From Burkholderia sp. Leaf177 (GTDB lineage Bacteria > Pseudomonadota > Gammaproteobacteria > Burkholderiales > Burkholderiaceae), in assembly GCF_001424345.1 (NCBI RefSeq), contig NZ_LMPF01000002.1, forward strand, positions 115,043 to 179,042: DNA of 64,000 nt, in the 5' to 3' direction. Every line of letters begins with the position of its first letter. Positions within the stretch are counted from its first letter, which is position 1. Below, in pieces: positions 18,619-27,892 of this stretch. Both the position numbers and the translations under genes were made by a program. The notes below the pieces were generated by a model. That model did not search any database. It saw nothing but the letters and a program-made list of their open reading frames with translations, and had not been told where the DNA came from.

Positions 18619-18652
18619 AAACCGCTGAATAAAAACCGCTGCATAAAACCGC
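18612..18652. repeat. Three-copy 14-bp tandem repeat at a gene end
   Basis: Unit TGAATAAAAACCGC occurs at 18612-18625 and 18626-18639, with a slightly shorter variant, TGCATAAAACCGC, at 18640-18652. The first copy contains the TAA stop of the upstream dehydrogenase. It looks like recent slippage duplication. Confidence 0.8.
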
Positions 18653-18751
18653 TTCACCCCAAATGTCCGGGCGTTCCGACACGGACCACACAAATATAGA
18701 AAAAAGCCGGGATTCAATCAACCGGCAAACCGATTTGCAAAGGAGACGCAA

Positions 18752-20125
18752 ATGGATTTGGAGCACCCCGCAATACCATCGACGCCGCTCGCCGATACCC
18801 CAGTCAAGGCGCCCGTTTCCCCGCAGCAATTGCGGCGCGCGATTCTGACGGGTGCGGTTGGAAGCGCCCTTGAATATTATGATTTTGCTATCTTCGGACT
18901 GGCATCGGCGCTCGTTTTCAGCCACATTTTCTTCCCGGCGCTGGGAGCAAAAGCAGGGCTTCTGGCGAGCTTCGGCACATACGGCGCCGGCTTTCTCGCG
19001 CGGCCTTTCGGTGGCTTGTTTTTTGGTTCCATCGGCGACAGGAAGGGGCGCAAGTTCGTCCTGCTCGTGACCATCGCGATCATGGGGACGTCGACCATGT
19101 TGATCGGTTTGCTGCCGAGCGGCACGATCGGCGCGATATCGCTGGTTCTTCTCAGGCTCGTGCAAGGCTTCGGTGCGGGCGCGGAACAGGCGGGGGCATC
19201 GACGTTGATGGCCGAAGTCGCGCCCGTCAAGCAGCGCGGTTTTTTCGCGGCGCTGCCGTTCGTCGGCATCTTCGCGGGGCTGGGTCTCGCGACGGGCACG
19301 TTCAGCATCATGCAACACGTGCTCGGCGAAGAAGCCATCCTGGCCTGGGCGTGGCGTATTCCGTTCGTATCGAGCGTAGCGTTGATCGGCGTTGCGGTCT
19401 GGATCCGCTTGCGCTTGCGTGAAAGCCCGGCGTTCCTGAGTCTCGAAGGCGCGCACGCCGTCATCAAGTCGCCGATGAAAACCGTCATCACCCACGCGCG
19501 CCGTCCCGTGCTCGCCGCCACGTTGATGCGCTTCGCCGAACAGGGCGGATCGACCGTCTACACCACCGTGGTCATCGCGTTCCTGGGCGGAACGGTCGCG
19601 GCGAAGATGGGGCTGAAACCCTCCGAACTGAGTTCGATCGGCACAACGGGCGCGCTGATCGCGAGCATGGCGAGCGTGATCACCACGCCGATGTTCGGCG
19701 CGTTGTCGGATCGCATCGGGCGCATTGCGGTGTATCGCGGCGGGGCGATCTTCATGCTGCTGTGGTCGGTGCCGTCGTGGTACATGGTGAGCACGGGCAA
19801 GCCGTTGTGGGTCGACATTGCGATGTTCGGCGGTCTCGCGCTCGGCGCGAACAGCATGCTCGGCGCGCAGTGCGCCCACTTCTCCGAACTCTTCGGCAAC
19901 CGCTACCGGTATTCGGGCGTGGCGCTCGCGCGCGAACTCGGCGCGGTGCTGTCGGGCGGAATCGCGCCCTTGCTCGGCATCTACCTGATCGGGCTCTCCG
20001 ATGGCGCGTTCTGGGTCATGGGCATCTACATGGCTGTGCTGTCGGCGATCACGCTGGTCGGCGTGTCTTTATCGACGGAAACCCGCGGGCGCGACCTGAC
20101 CTTGCTCGACGACGCCGTGCACTGA
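18752..20125 (+). CDS. MFS transporter, metabolite:H+ symporter (MHS) family
   Basis: Encodes 457 residues with about twelve membrane helices. Family marks include ALEYYDFAIFG in helix 1, RPFGGLFFGSIGDRKGRK between helices 2 and 3, and WRIPF plus RLRLRESP near the middle. MHS members carry acids such as shikimate, alpha-ketoglutarate, citrate or proline/betaine. Here it probably imports a substrate of the sugar-acid locus, giving that locus two unrelated transporters. AAAGGAG precedes the ATG. Confidence 0.87.
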   Translation: MDLEHPAIPSTPLADTPVKAPVSPQQLRRAILTGAVGSALEYYDFAIFGLASALVFSHIFFPALGAKAGLLASFGTYGAGFLARPFGGLFFGSIGDRKGRKFVLLVTIAIMGTSTMLIGLLPSGTIGAISLVLLRLVQGFGAGAEQAGASTLMAEVAPVKQRGFFAALPFVGIFAGLGLATGTFSIMQHVLGEEAILAWAWRIPFVSSVALIGVAVWIRLRLRESPAFLSLEGAHAVIKSPMKTVITHARRPVLAATLMRFAEQGGSTVYTTVVIAFLGGTVAAKMGLKPSELSSIGTTGALIASMASVITTPMFGALSDRIGRIAVYRGGAIFMLLWSVPSWYMVSTGKPLWVDIAMFGGLALGANSMLGAQCAHFSELFGNRYRYSGVALARELGAVLSGGIAPLLGIYLIGLSDGAFWVMGIYMAVLSAITLVGVSLSTETRGRDLTLLDDAVH

Positions 20126-20222
20126 TTTCAGTGCGCAAAACGGACGCAAATCATTGTTGCAAATCCGGTTTTGGCGGGGCGTTTACACCAGGCAAAAGGA
20201 GAGGCCGGAAAGGCGCGGATGT

Positions 20223-20396
20223 TATACTTCGCGCGCTTTACAGAGTGCCCGTTCGTTGACCGAGCGTACTTTCGAGGTGCACCGCGGTTCGTCGAATCGT
20301 GCAACGCCTTGACTGATAAGGCTCACCGGCAGGAGGTCGTACCTCGTCCACACCGGCCGAATTCACGAGAAAGGCGAACTCCGGTTCGCCTTTTTT
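20223..20396 (+). ncRNA. Candidate small RNA before ppiD
   Basis: A TATACT -10-like hexamer (20223-20228) is followed by a GC-rich discriminator, as in stable-RNA promoters. The next 160 nt contain several possible helices, for example GAGGT/ACCTC near 20331-20346, and end in a textbook terminator at 20371-20396. No good -35 hexamer is visible, and no known RNA family was recognised (not 4.5S, tmRNA or RNase P as far as I can tell). It may instead be only the trailer of the MHS transporter transcript. Confidence 0.3.
20371..20396 (+). terminator. Rho-independent terminator upstream of ppiD
   Basis: AAGGCGAAC (20371-20379), loop TCCG, and GTTCGCCTT (20384-20392) run into six T residues. It ends whatever is transcribed from the 20126-20370 region, either the transporter mRNA or a separate small RNA. 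Confidence 0.9.
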
Positions 20397-20448
20397 ATTG
20401 CCCGCTGCTGTAACATCGGGCGTTTCGTATTAGGCAGAATCGTCACGC

Positions 20449-22383
20449 ATGCTCGACTTTTTCCGTAACCACCAACGCCTGATGATGGCCCTTTTGATCC
20501 TGATCGTCGTGCCGGGATTGGGTATCGTGGGTGTCCAGGGTTTCAGCAGTTTCTTCGACGAAAACGCGAACGTCGCGAGCGTCAACGGCCACAAGATCAC
20601 GCGTGCCGAATACGACGGCGCGATGCGTCAGCAAGTCGATCGCGCCCGCCAGATGCTCGGTGCGCAATTCGACCCGAAAATGTTCGAATCGCCGCAAATG
20701 CGCGCGTCGCTGATTGACAGCCTCGTCCAACAGCGTGTTCTCGCGGACGAAACCCAGCGCCTGCATCTGACCGCATCGGATCAAGCCGTGCGCCGCGCGT
20801 TGCTGGCCGACCCGACAATTGCTTCGTTGCGCAAGCCCGATGGTTCCATCGACCTGGATCAGTACAAGCAACTGCTCGCCATGCAGGGCATCACGCCCGA
20901 GCAATACGACGAGCGCGTACGTTACGGTCTCGCGACCGATCAGCTTCCTTCGAGCATTCAGTCGACCGCATTCACGTCGAAGACGCTCGCGCAGAGCCTG
21001 ACCGAGATCGCCGAACAGCGTCGTGACGTGCAGGGCCTCGCGTTCCGCACAGCCGATTACACCGCGAAGATCCAGCCGACCGATGCGCAATTGAAGGCGT
21101 ACTACGACGCCCACAGTGCCGAATTGAAGACGCCGGAATCGGCAAGCATCCAGTACCTGGTCATGTCCCCGGCGACGTTGGCGACGGCGATCAAACCCAC
21201 GGACGCCGATCTCAAGAAGTATTACGACGACAACATCGCGCGCTTCAAGACGCAGGCCGAAGTGCGCGCGAGTCACATCCTGATCACGGCGCCGAAAGAC
21301 GCAAGCGCGGCCGATAAAGCCAAGGCGAAGGCGCAAGCCGACGCGCTGCTCGCGCAAGTGAAGGCGCATCCGGACCAGTTCGCGCAGATTGCGCAAAAGG
21401 AATCGCAGGACCCGGGTTCGGCGTCGAAGGGCGGCGATCTGGGTTACTTCTCGCACGGCATGATTGCAGGCGGCAAGGCATTCGACGACGCCGCGTTCGG
21501 CTTGAAGAAGGGCGAGATCAGCGGCGTGGTGCAGACGGATTTCGGTTATCACATCATCCAGGCAACGGATGTGAAGCCGTCCGCCACCCAGTCGTTCGAC
21601 GAAGTGAAGGACCAGATCACGCGTGACGTCACCGCAGCGCAAGCGGCGAAAAATCTGGCCGATGAAGCCGAAGGTTTCACGTCGCTCGTCTACGAAAAGT
21701 CGAAGACGCTGCAACCCGCCGCCGATAAATACAAGCTGCAGATTCAGACCGCGACGGTCGGACCGAAGCCTGATCCGAAGCTGCCGGCCGACAGCCCGCT
21801 GAACAATCCGAAGGTCCTGAACGCCATCTTCGCCGCGGATGCCGTGAAGGAACGCAACAATACGCAGGCTATCGATATCGGCAACAGCACGCTGGTTGCG
21901 GCACGTGTGACGGACTACAAGCCGTCCGCCGTGCCAGCGCTGGATACGATCAAGGACGCGGTGCGCACCAAGGTCATCGCAGAGCAGGCAGCCGAAATGG
22001 CGCGCAAGGACGGCGCGGCCAAACTCGCCGCTGTACAGAAATCGAATTCCACGGATGGTTTTTCATCGGTCGCGAAGGTGTCGCGTAACGACGCGCAAGG
22101 CGTTCCGCCCGCAGCGCTCGCGGCAATCTTCAAGGCGGATTCGTCGAAGCTGCCAACGTACGTGGGCGTTGATCTCGGCGCGGATGGTTACGCGATTTAT
22201 CGTGTGAACGGGATCGAGAAGCCGGAGCCGGTTGCAGCGGACCGCCTGACGGGCGCACAGCAGCAAGTCGCGCAGGTTTATGCACAGGCCGAGATGGAGT
22301 CGTATCTCGATGCATTGAAGGCGCGCTCGAAAGTGAAGATCAATGCGCCGACTTCGAACGCACCGGCCGAGCAGCCGCAATAA
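20449..22383 (+). CDS. ppiD: Periplasmic folding chaperone / peptidyl-prolyl isomerase PpiD
   Basis: Encodes 644 residues. An N-terminal membrane anchor spans about residues 12-34, and the rest is periplasmic. A SurA-like N-terminal chaperone region is followed by a parvulin domain at about 265-365 ([26 protein letters not shown]) and a C-terminal region. PpiD sits at the Sec translocon and aids folding of exported proteins. The length matches the family. Terminators on both sides suggest a single-gene transcript. Confidence 0.92.
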   Translation: MLDFFRNHQRLMMALLILIVVPGLGIVGVQGFSSFFDENANVASVNGHKITRAEYDGAMRQQVDRARQMLGAQFDPKMFESPQMRASLIDSLVQQRVLADETQRLHLTASDQAVRRALLADPTIASLRKPDGSIDLDQYKQLLAMQGITPEQYDERVRYGLATDQLPSSIQSTAFTSKTLAQSLTEIAEQRRDVQGLAFRTADYTAKIQPTDAQLKAYYDAHSAELKTPESASIQYLVMSPATLATAIKPTDADLKKYYDDNIARFKTQAEVRASHILITAPKDASAADKAKAKAQADALLAQVKAHPDQFAQIAQKESQDPGSASKGGDLGYFSHGMIAGGKAFDDAAFGLKKGEISGVVQTDFGYHIIQATDVKPSATQSFDEVKDQITRDVTAAQAAKNLADEAEGFTSLVYEKSKTLQPAADKYKLQIQTATVGPKPDPKLPADSPLNNPKVLNAIFAADAVKERNNTQAIDIGNSTLVAARVTDYKPSAVPALDTIKDAVRTKVIAEQAAEMARKDGAAKLAAVQKSNSTDGFSSVAKVSRNDAQGVPPAALAAIFKADSSKLPTYVGVDLGADGYAIYRVNGIEKPEPVAADRLTGAQQQVAQVYAQAEMESYLDALKARSKVKINAPTSNAPAEQPQ

Positions 22384-22404
22384 GCTGAACGGAAGGCAGT
22401 AATG

Positions 22405-22441
22405 AAAAAGCCCCGCTGGCAAAACCAGCGGGGCTTTTTTT
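22405..22441 (+). terminator. Bidirectional terminator after ppiD
   Basis: AAAAAGCCCCGCTGG (22405-22419) and CCAGCGGGGCTTTTTT (22425-22440) form a long perfect stem. A-runs and T-runs on both sides allow it to serve ppiD and the converging lipoprotein gene. Confidence 0.92.
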
Positions 22442-22474
22442 GCGACTAAACGCCGCTAAACGCTAATTGACGAT

Positions 22475-22816
22475 TTACAGGCAGGCCTGGATATCGCCGG
22501 TGGCATCGCTGCCGCCCGCGCCTGCAGCGCGGAAGCCAACCCACGAGCCCGGGCCCGAATAGTTCGGACGCACGACGGCTGCGGCGCCGCTCGGCGGTTG
22601 CTGACCTGGAACGTAGACATCGGCTGCCATGTCGTTCGCGAGCGTGTCCTGCGACACGACTTGTTGCTGTGATTTATCGGCCCATTTCTGCGCGATACAT
22701 TGTGCGACGACCTTGGGCGGCTGCTGGCTCGTACCGACCTGGCTAACGTTAGCGGGCGGTTGAGCGGCACAAGCCGAGATCGCGACGGTCATAGCGAGAA
22801 TTGGTAAATATTTCAC
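22475..22816 (-). CDS. Small predicted lipoprotein
   Basis: Encodes 113 residues. The start is a GTG, chosen because AGGAGG lies only 4-5 nt upstream; an upstream ATG (22840) has no such site. The signal peptide ends in a lipobox, AISAC, with Cys16. The mature part is Gln/Ala/Pro-rich with a short C-terminal Cys motif (IQACL). No catalytic motif is visible. It is likely an outer-membrane or periplasm-facing lipoprotein of unknown function. Confidence 0.75.
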   Translation of the reverse strand: MKYLPILAMTVAISACAAQPPANVSQVGTSQQPPKVVAQCIAQKWADKSQQQVVSQDTLANDMAADVYVPGQQPPSGAAAVVRPNYSGPGSWVGFRAAGAGGSDATGDIQACL

Positions 22817-22978
22817 GTTACCTCCTTTCAATGCGCTCACATGCGGAGCCGGGGTTTTTCAGGGTTACGCGAAAGTTTGATGCTTAATCGTGGCCTTTCT
22901 TCGCGCATGGCTGAAAGCCGGCTGGACAACGCAATGACGGGGTTTAAACGTGAATCTCTTCAAACGGCTAAATCCCCA

Positions 22979-23662
22979 TCACTTCGATGGCGCGCCCAGC
23001 AATGGTCTCAAAACTGGCCAGACGTTGTTCAATAGCAAAGGCTGGGCCTGAGGGGTCGGATGAATCTGGTCGGCCTGGAACATTTCCGGCTTGTTCTCTA
23101 TGCCTGCAAGCAGAAAAGGCACGAGCGGCACGTGCTTTTCCTTCGACAATTTTTCGTACACGCCATGGAATTTTTGCGAGTAGTCCGGGCCATAGTTAGG
23201 CGGAACGTACATGCCGACGAGTAAAACCTTCGCATTCACGGCCTGCGACTTTTCGATGATCGTGCGGAGGTTGCTCTCCGTCGTGGCCAGCGGAACGCCT
23301 CGCAAGGCATCGTTGGCACCCAGTTCCACGATGACCACCTTCGGCTTGATCCGGTTGAGCGCGGCGGGCAGACGGGCCAGGCCGCCGCTCGTGGTGTCGC
23401 CGCTGATGCTCGAATTGGCGACGCTATAATCGAAGCGCTCTTGCGTCAGCTTCTTGCGCATCAGGTTGACCCATCCCGTATCGCGCGGCAGGCCGTATTC
23501 CGCGGAAAGGCTGTCGCCAAGAACCACAATGGCCGATGCCGATGCCGCCGCGGGCGCGGCCATTGCAGTATTAGCCAGGGCATCGGCCGCATGTGCCGGC
23601 GCCGTGGCCGCGAATCCGACCATCGCCAGGAGCGCCAGTGTGGCGCGTGGTGTCCAGTTCAC
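22979..23662 (-). CDS. tesA: Arylesterase / acyl-CoA thioesterase I-like SGNH hydrolase (TesA)
   Basis: Encodes 227 residues from a GTG start, chosen because GGAGAG lies 7 nt upstream. An ATG at 23677 would add five residues but has no Shine-Dalgarno. The signal peptide ends near PAHA. SGNH blocks follow: GDSLS with catalytic Ser51, GxND in LGANDALRG, and the C-terminal DQIHPT with the catalytic His. E. coli TesA is a periplasmic esterase/thioesterase/lysophospholipase. The gene is back-to-back with a YbbA-type ABC ATPase, as in E. coli. Confidence 0.9.
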   Translation of the reverse strand: MNWTPRATLALLAMVGFAATAPAHAADALANTAMAAPAAASASAIVVLGDSLSAEYGLPRDTGWVNLMRKKLTQERFDYSVANSSISGDTTSGGLARLPAALNRIKPKVVIVELGANDALRGVPLATTESNLRTIIEKSQAVNAKVLLVGMYVPPNYGPDYSQKFHGVYEKLSKEKHVPLVPFLLAGIENKPEMFQADQIHPTPQAQPLLLNNVWPVLRPLLGAPSK

Positions 23663-23675
23663 CTTAAGTCTCTCC

Positions 23676-24377
23676 ATGCCAAACAATATCGAACCAGTCA
23701 TTGAAGTACGGGGTTTAAGCAAGCGGGTGAAGGACGCGACGGGTGAATTGATCATCCTCGATCAAATCGACCTGTCGATAGAAAAAGGCAGCAGCGTCGC
23801 AATCGTCGGCGCGTCGGGCTCGGGCAAGTCTACTTTGCTCGGGCTGCTTGCGGGTTTGGACAGCGCGAGCAGCGGGTCGGTTCGTTTGCTCGGGCGCGAC
23901 CTCGGCGCGTTGAATGAAGACGAGCGGGCGGCCCTGCGCAGCGGATCGGTGGGATTCGTGTTCCAGTCATTCCAGCTGATGCCGCATCTGACCGCGCTGG
24001 AAAACGTCATGCTGCCACTGGAATTGCGTGGCGGCGTACCGCATAAAGAGATCACGTCGCGCGCGCGTGACCTGCTCGAACAAGTCGGGCTCGGTCAGCG
24101 GACCGCGCATTATCCGAAGCTTTTGTCGGGCGGCGAGCAGCAACGCGTGGCGCTCGCGCGTGCGTTTGTCACGCACCCGGCCATTCTTTTCGCCGATGAA
24201 CCCACCGGCAGCCTGGACGCGGCAACGGGTTACGCGATCATCGACTTGATGTTCGAGATGAACCGGCGCAACGGCGCAACGCTGATCCTCGTCACGCACG
24301 ACACCGAACTTGCCGAGCGTTGCGATGCGACGGTGACCATCGAGGCCGGGCGAATCGTGAATGGCTTGAGCGTATAA
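23676..24377 (+). CDS. ybbA: ABC transporter ATP-binding protein, YbbA-type
   Basis: Encodes 233 residues: Walker [10 protein letters not shown] (45-53), Q-loop at VFQSFQ, signature LSGGEQQ (150-156), Walker B LFADEP (171-176) and H-loop His208. It belongs to the LolD/MacB/YbbA group of ATPases. In E. coli the ybbA gene is divergent from tesA and followed by a large permease, ybbP. Here pgi follows on the opposite strand, so the permease partner is absent from this locus. The start overlaps the possible tesA ATG by two bases. The Shine-Dalgarno is weak. Confidence 0.88.
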   Translation: MPNNIEPVIEVRGLSKRVKDATGELIILDQIDLSIEKGSSVAIVGASGSGKSTLLGLLAGLDSASSGSVRLLGRDLGALNEDERAALRSGSVGFVFQSFQLMPHLTALENVMLPLELRGGVPHKEITSRARDLLEQVGLGQRTAHYPKLLSGGEQQRVALARAFVTHPAILFADEPTGSLDAATGYAIIDLMFEMNRRNGATLILVTHDTELAERCDATVTIEAGRIVNGLSV

Positions 24378-24382
24378 AAACC

Positions 24383-24419
24383 AAAAGGCGTCTCGTCGTG
24401 TACAAACGAGACGCCTTAT
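24383..24419 (-). terminator. Terminator at the 3' end of pgi
   Basis: AAGGCGTCTCGT and ACGAGACGCCTT (24385-24417) form a 12-bp stem. Read on the minus strand the hairpin is followed by TTTGGTTTTTA, so it chiefly ends pgi. On the plus strand it may also slow ybbA transcripts. Confidence 0.8.
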
Positions 24420-24425
24420 ACGGGC

Positions 24426-26051
24426 TTAAATGCTCTTCAATGCAGCCTGCGCACGCGCGATCAACGCTGACGTCGACGAGTCGTGCTTCGCAGGATCGGC
24501 CTTCGAGCTGGTGATATCGGCTTCAACGACCTTGCCGAGAATCTTGCCCAGCTCCACGCCCCACTGATCGAACGAGTTGATGTCCCAGACCGCGCCCTGG
24601 ACCAGCACCTTGTGCTCGTACAACGCGATCACCGCGCCGAGCGTTTCCGGCGTGAGCGCATCGAGAATGATCGTGGTGGTCGGACGGTTGCCCGGGAAGC
24701 TCAGATGCGTCGCGAGTTCTTCCTTGCCTTCGCCCGCGACCTTCTTGGCTTCTTCGAGCGTGCGTCCGAGCATCAGCGCTTCACTTTGCGCAAAGCAGTT
24801 CGCAAGCAACTTGGCGTGATGATCGATAAGCGGATGTTCCGGCTTCAATACGGCGATGAAGTCCACCGGAATCAGCGTCGGCCCCTGATGCAGCATCTGA
24901 TAAAACGCGTGCTGACCGTTTGTGCCCGGTTCGCCCCAGATCACGGCGGCGGTCGGGTAATCGACCATGGCGCCATCGAGCCGCGCCGACTTGCCGTTGC
25001 TTTCCATCTCGAGTTGCTGCAGATACGACGAGAGATACCGCATGGCTTGCGAGTATGGCGCGACCATCACGCTTTGCGATTCGAAGAAATCGCGATACCA
25101 GATGCCGATCATGCCCATCAGCACGGGCAAGTTGCGCTCGAACGGCGCGCTGCGGAAATGCTCGTCCATTGCATGCGCGCCGGCCAGCAGTTTCTCGAAG
25201 TTTTCCGGTCCGACCGAGATCACGATCGACAGGCCGACAGTCGACCAGAGCGAATAACGCCCGCCGACCCAGTCCCACATTTCGAAGACGTTTTCCTTCG
25301 CGATACCGAACTTGACCACTTCCTCAGGATTCGCCGATACCCCCACGAAGTGCTTCGACAACGCGTCTTCCGGGCAACCGCTCTTGACGAACCAATCGCG
25401 CATGGAACGCGCGTTTGTCATGGTTTCGAGCGTGGTGAACGTCTTCGATACCACAATGGCCAGCGTCTCTTCGGCGTTGATGTCCTTGAGCACGTTATAG
25501 ATGTCGGCGCCATCCACGTTGGAGACAAAATGCGTCTTGATCTCCGGCAGCGCGAGGTGCTGCAACGCATGCACGACCATCTTCGGGCCGAGGTCCGAGC
25601 CGCCAATGCCGATGTTCACCACATGGCGAATGCGCTTGCCGGTATAACCGGTCCACGCGCCGTCGCGAACCTTGTTCGCGAACGCTGCCATCTTGGCTTT
25701 TTCGGCGCGGATTTCTTTCTGGAAGGGCGAATTGTCGTCGGTGGAACGCAGCGCCGTATGCAGCACCGCGCGATGTTCCGTGACGTTGACGATATCGCCG
25801 GCGAACACCGCGTCGCGTTTCGCGGCAACGTTGGCTTGCTGCGCGAGTTCGACCAGCAGCTTGAGCGTGGCTTCAGTAACGCGGTTCTTCGAGAAATCGA
25901 CGGAAATGCCGCCGCCGTCGAAGGTCAGGCGCTCCGCGCGTGACGGCTTGGTGTCGTTTTCCGGCGCGAACCAGTCGCGCAGGCGCTCGTCACGAATGGC
26001 ATCGTAATGCGCCTGGAGCGCTGGCCAGGCAGGAAGCGAATTGAGCGTCAT
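24426..26051 (-). CDS. pgi: Glucose-6-phosphate isomerase
   Basis: Encodes 541 residues, the family's usual length. It interconverts glucose 6-phosphate and fructose 6-phosphate in the cytoplasm. Conserved blocks are [21 protein letters not shown] (phosphate-binding), the GGRYSLWS segment, and [13 protein letters not shown], which includes the active-site Glu and His. It stands alone between two convergent or distant genes. It ends at a shared hairpin. Confidence 0.96.
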   Translation of the reverse strand: MTLNSLPAWPALQAHYDAIRDERLRDWFAPENDTKPSRAERLTFDGGGISVDFSKNRVTEATLKLLVELAQQANVAAKRDAVFAGDIVNVTEHRAVLHTALRSTDDNSPFQKEIRAEKAKMAAFANKVRDGAWTGYTGKRIRHVVNIGIGGSDLGPKMVVHALQHLALPEIKTHFVSNVDGADIYNVLKDINAEETLAIVVSKTFTTLETMTNARSMRDWFVKSGCPEDALSKHFVGVSANPEEVVKFGIAKENVFEMWDWVGGRYSLWSTVGLSIVISVGPENFEKLLAGAHAMDEHFRSAPFERNLPVLMGMIGIWYRDFFESQSVMVAPYSQAMRYLSSYLQQLEMESNGKSARLDGAMVDYPTAAVIWGEPGTNGQHAFYQMLHQGPTLIPVDFIAVLKPEHPLIDHHAKLLANCFAQSEALMLGRTLEEAKKVAGEGKEELATHLSFPGNRPTTTIILDALTPETLGAVIALYEHKVLVQGAVWDINSFDQWGVELGKILGKVVEADITSSKADPAKHDSSTSALIARAQAALKSI

Positions 26052-26233
26052 AACGGTCCGTTTGTCAGAGGGTGGCGGGAAGTGTCAGTCATCGCGCGCG
26101 GCCGGAGTGTGTTCGGAACGAGTTCCGATCGGGTTCGCATCGGCCGGTCCACGCGAAACAACAAGTATAGCCACGATGCATGAACGAATGCTTGCACGAG
26201 CGCTAAGTGGTGGCCGCGGCGCGCTGTGTTTAG

Positions 26234-27796
26234 TTACGTGGCGTAGAACAAGCGGTTGAGAAGGTTGCGGACCTTGGGCGCGAGTTCTCCTGCAGTCAGT
26301 CCCGCGGGCCCTTCGCCTTCGTCGGTCAGTGCCTCGGCGGCGAGTCCATGCAGATAAACGCCCGCAAGCGCGGCTTCATATGCGGGCAAGCGCTGCGCGA
26401 GGAATGCGCCGATCAATCCGCCCAGCACGTCGCCGGTGCCGCCGGTTGCAAGCGCCGCGTTGCCCGTGGGATTCACCGATACACGCCCGTCCGGCGACGC
26501 GACGATCGTCCCCGTTCCCTTCAACACGGCGACCGCTGCAAACCGCGCGGCCAACTGGCGCGCTGCCGAGATCCGGTCGGCCTGGACCTTCTTTACGTCC
26601 GATCCCAGCAACCGCGCTGCTTCGAGCGGATGGGGCGTGAGCACGCACGGATCGCCACGCGTGCCGCGTTCGGCGACTTTCGACGCCAGGTTTTCATCCG
26701 ATGAAATCAGGTTCAGCGCGTCGGCATCGAAGAGCTTGGGGACATCGAGCACGAGGACGTTTGCCAGCAACTTTTTTGCGCGCTCGCTTTGGCCCATGCC
26801 GCATCCGACCGCCAGCGCGTCCATCTTGTCGAGCAAAAACTGGTCGACGTGATGCAGCATCAGTTCCGGATGCGGCGGATCGTAAGGCGGCGAATCCGTA
26901 CCGATGAACGCCACGTTCACCTTGCCCGCGCCGCCGTAAAGCGCCATGCGCGCGGCGAGAATGGGCGCGCCGCACATGCCGGTGTCTCCGCCAATGACGG
27001 CCAGCGTGCCGAACGTGCCCTTGTTGGTCGCGAAGTCGCGCGGCGGAAGATGCGGGCCGAACAGCGACGGTGCGTTCAGCACGACCGATGGCTGCGCGAA
27101 GGCATCGAGTCCGAGATCCGCGATATAAACCTTCCCCGACAAATCGCGTCCGTCGCCGGTGAAAAGTCCTGGCTTCCCGCCGATGAACGTGATCGTGTGC
27201 GTCGCGCGCACGGCTTGCGCGCGGCCGTCGTTGCTGCGGCTCACCGGCTCGCCGGTATCGCTCGACAGGCCGCTTGCAATATCGAGTGCGAGCACGTTTC
27301 CGGACGCCCTTGAACGTTTCGATAAACGCGCCGCGATGTCCGCGAACACGCCTTCGAGCGGCCGTCCGAGGCCAATGCCGAACATGCCGTCGACGAGCCA
27401 GCCGAAGTCATCGAAGGAAGCAGGAATGTCTGCCGTGATCTTCACGCCGGCCTGGCGCGCTTCGTTGAGCGCCCAGCGTGCGTCGTCGGGCTTGACCTCG
27501 ACGGGCATGCACACTTCGACAGCCACGCCCGATTGTTTCAGGCGGGCTGCCATTACCAGTGCATCGCCGCCATTGTTTCCCGGGCCGGCGACGATCCACA
27601 CAGGCCGCTGCGAGCCGCTATCGACGATGAACTGCGCCGCAGCCGCGCCCGCGCGCGCCATCAGCGTGTTTGCCGGCAGCGACGCTGCGGCGCGTTGTTC
27701 AAGCGTGCGGAGTTCATCGAGGGTAAGGAGGGCGATCGCGCGGTCGCGCGGTTCGGTGTAAAGCGGCGTCAGCGGAATGGAAGCGGAATCGGTCAT
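26234..27796 (-). CDS. nnr: Bifunctional NAD(P)H-hydrate epimerase / ADP-dependent dehydratase
   Basis: Encodes 520 residues. The N-terminal YjeF_N epimerase domain (about 20-230) contains VAGPGNNGGDALVMA, and the C-terminal ribokinase-like dehydratase domain (about 245-510) contains TPHPLEAARLLG and GGTGDVLGG. The enzyme repairs hydrated NADH and NADPH, restoring damaged cofactors. The fused two-domain form is normal in many bacteria. A 182-bp gap separates it from pgi downstream on the same strand. Confidence 0.93.
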   Translation of the reverse strand: MTDSASIPLTPLYTEPRDRAIALLTLDELRTLEQRAAASLPANTLMARAGAAAAQFIVDSGSQRPVWIVAGPGNNGGDALVMAARLKQSGVAVEVCMPVEVKPDDARWALNEARQAGVKITADIPASFDDFGWLVDGMFGIGLGRPLEGVFADIAARLSKRSRASGNVLALDIASGLSSDTGEPVSRSNDGRAQAVRATHTITFIGGKPGLFTGDGRDLSGKVYIADLGLDAFAQPSVVLNAPSLFGPHLPPRDFATNKGTFGTLAVIGGDTGMCGAPILAARMALYGGAGKVNVAFIGTDSPPYDPPHPELMLHHVDQFLLDKMDALAVGCGMGQSERAKKLLANVLVLDVPKLFDADALNLISSDENLASKVAERGTRGDPCVLTPHPLEAARLLGSDVKKVQADRISAARQLAARFAAVAVLKGTGTIVASPDGRVSVNPTGNAALATGGTGDVLGGLIGAFLAQRLPAYEAALAGVYLHGLAAEALTDEGEGPAGLTAGELAPKVRNLLNRLFYAT

Positions 27797-27892
27797 GGCG
27801 GCAGCGTTGGATGAGTGCTCGAACCCGCCGCAATTATTGCGCCAAATGGGGCATCGAGTGCTTTCGATCCTCGCCCCGGCCCGGCGCGCTCA

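Noticed and set aside
20171..20413. 80-codon open frame before ppiD
   Set aside because: It reads through a strong terminator hairpin (20371-20396), so it cannot be a normal gene.
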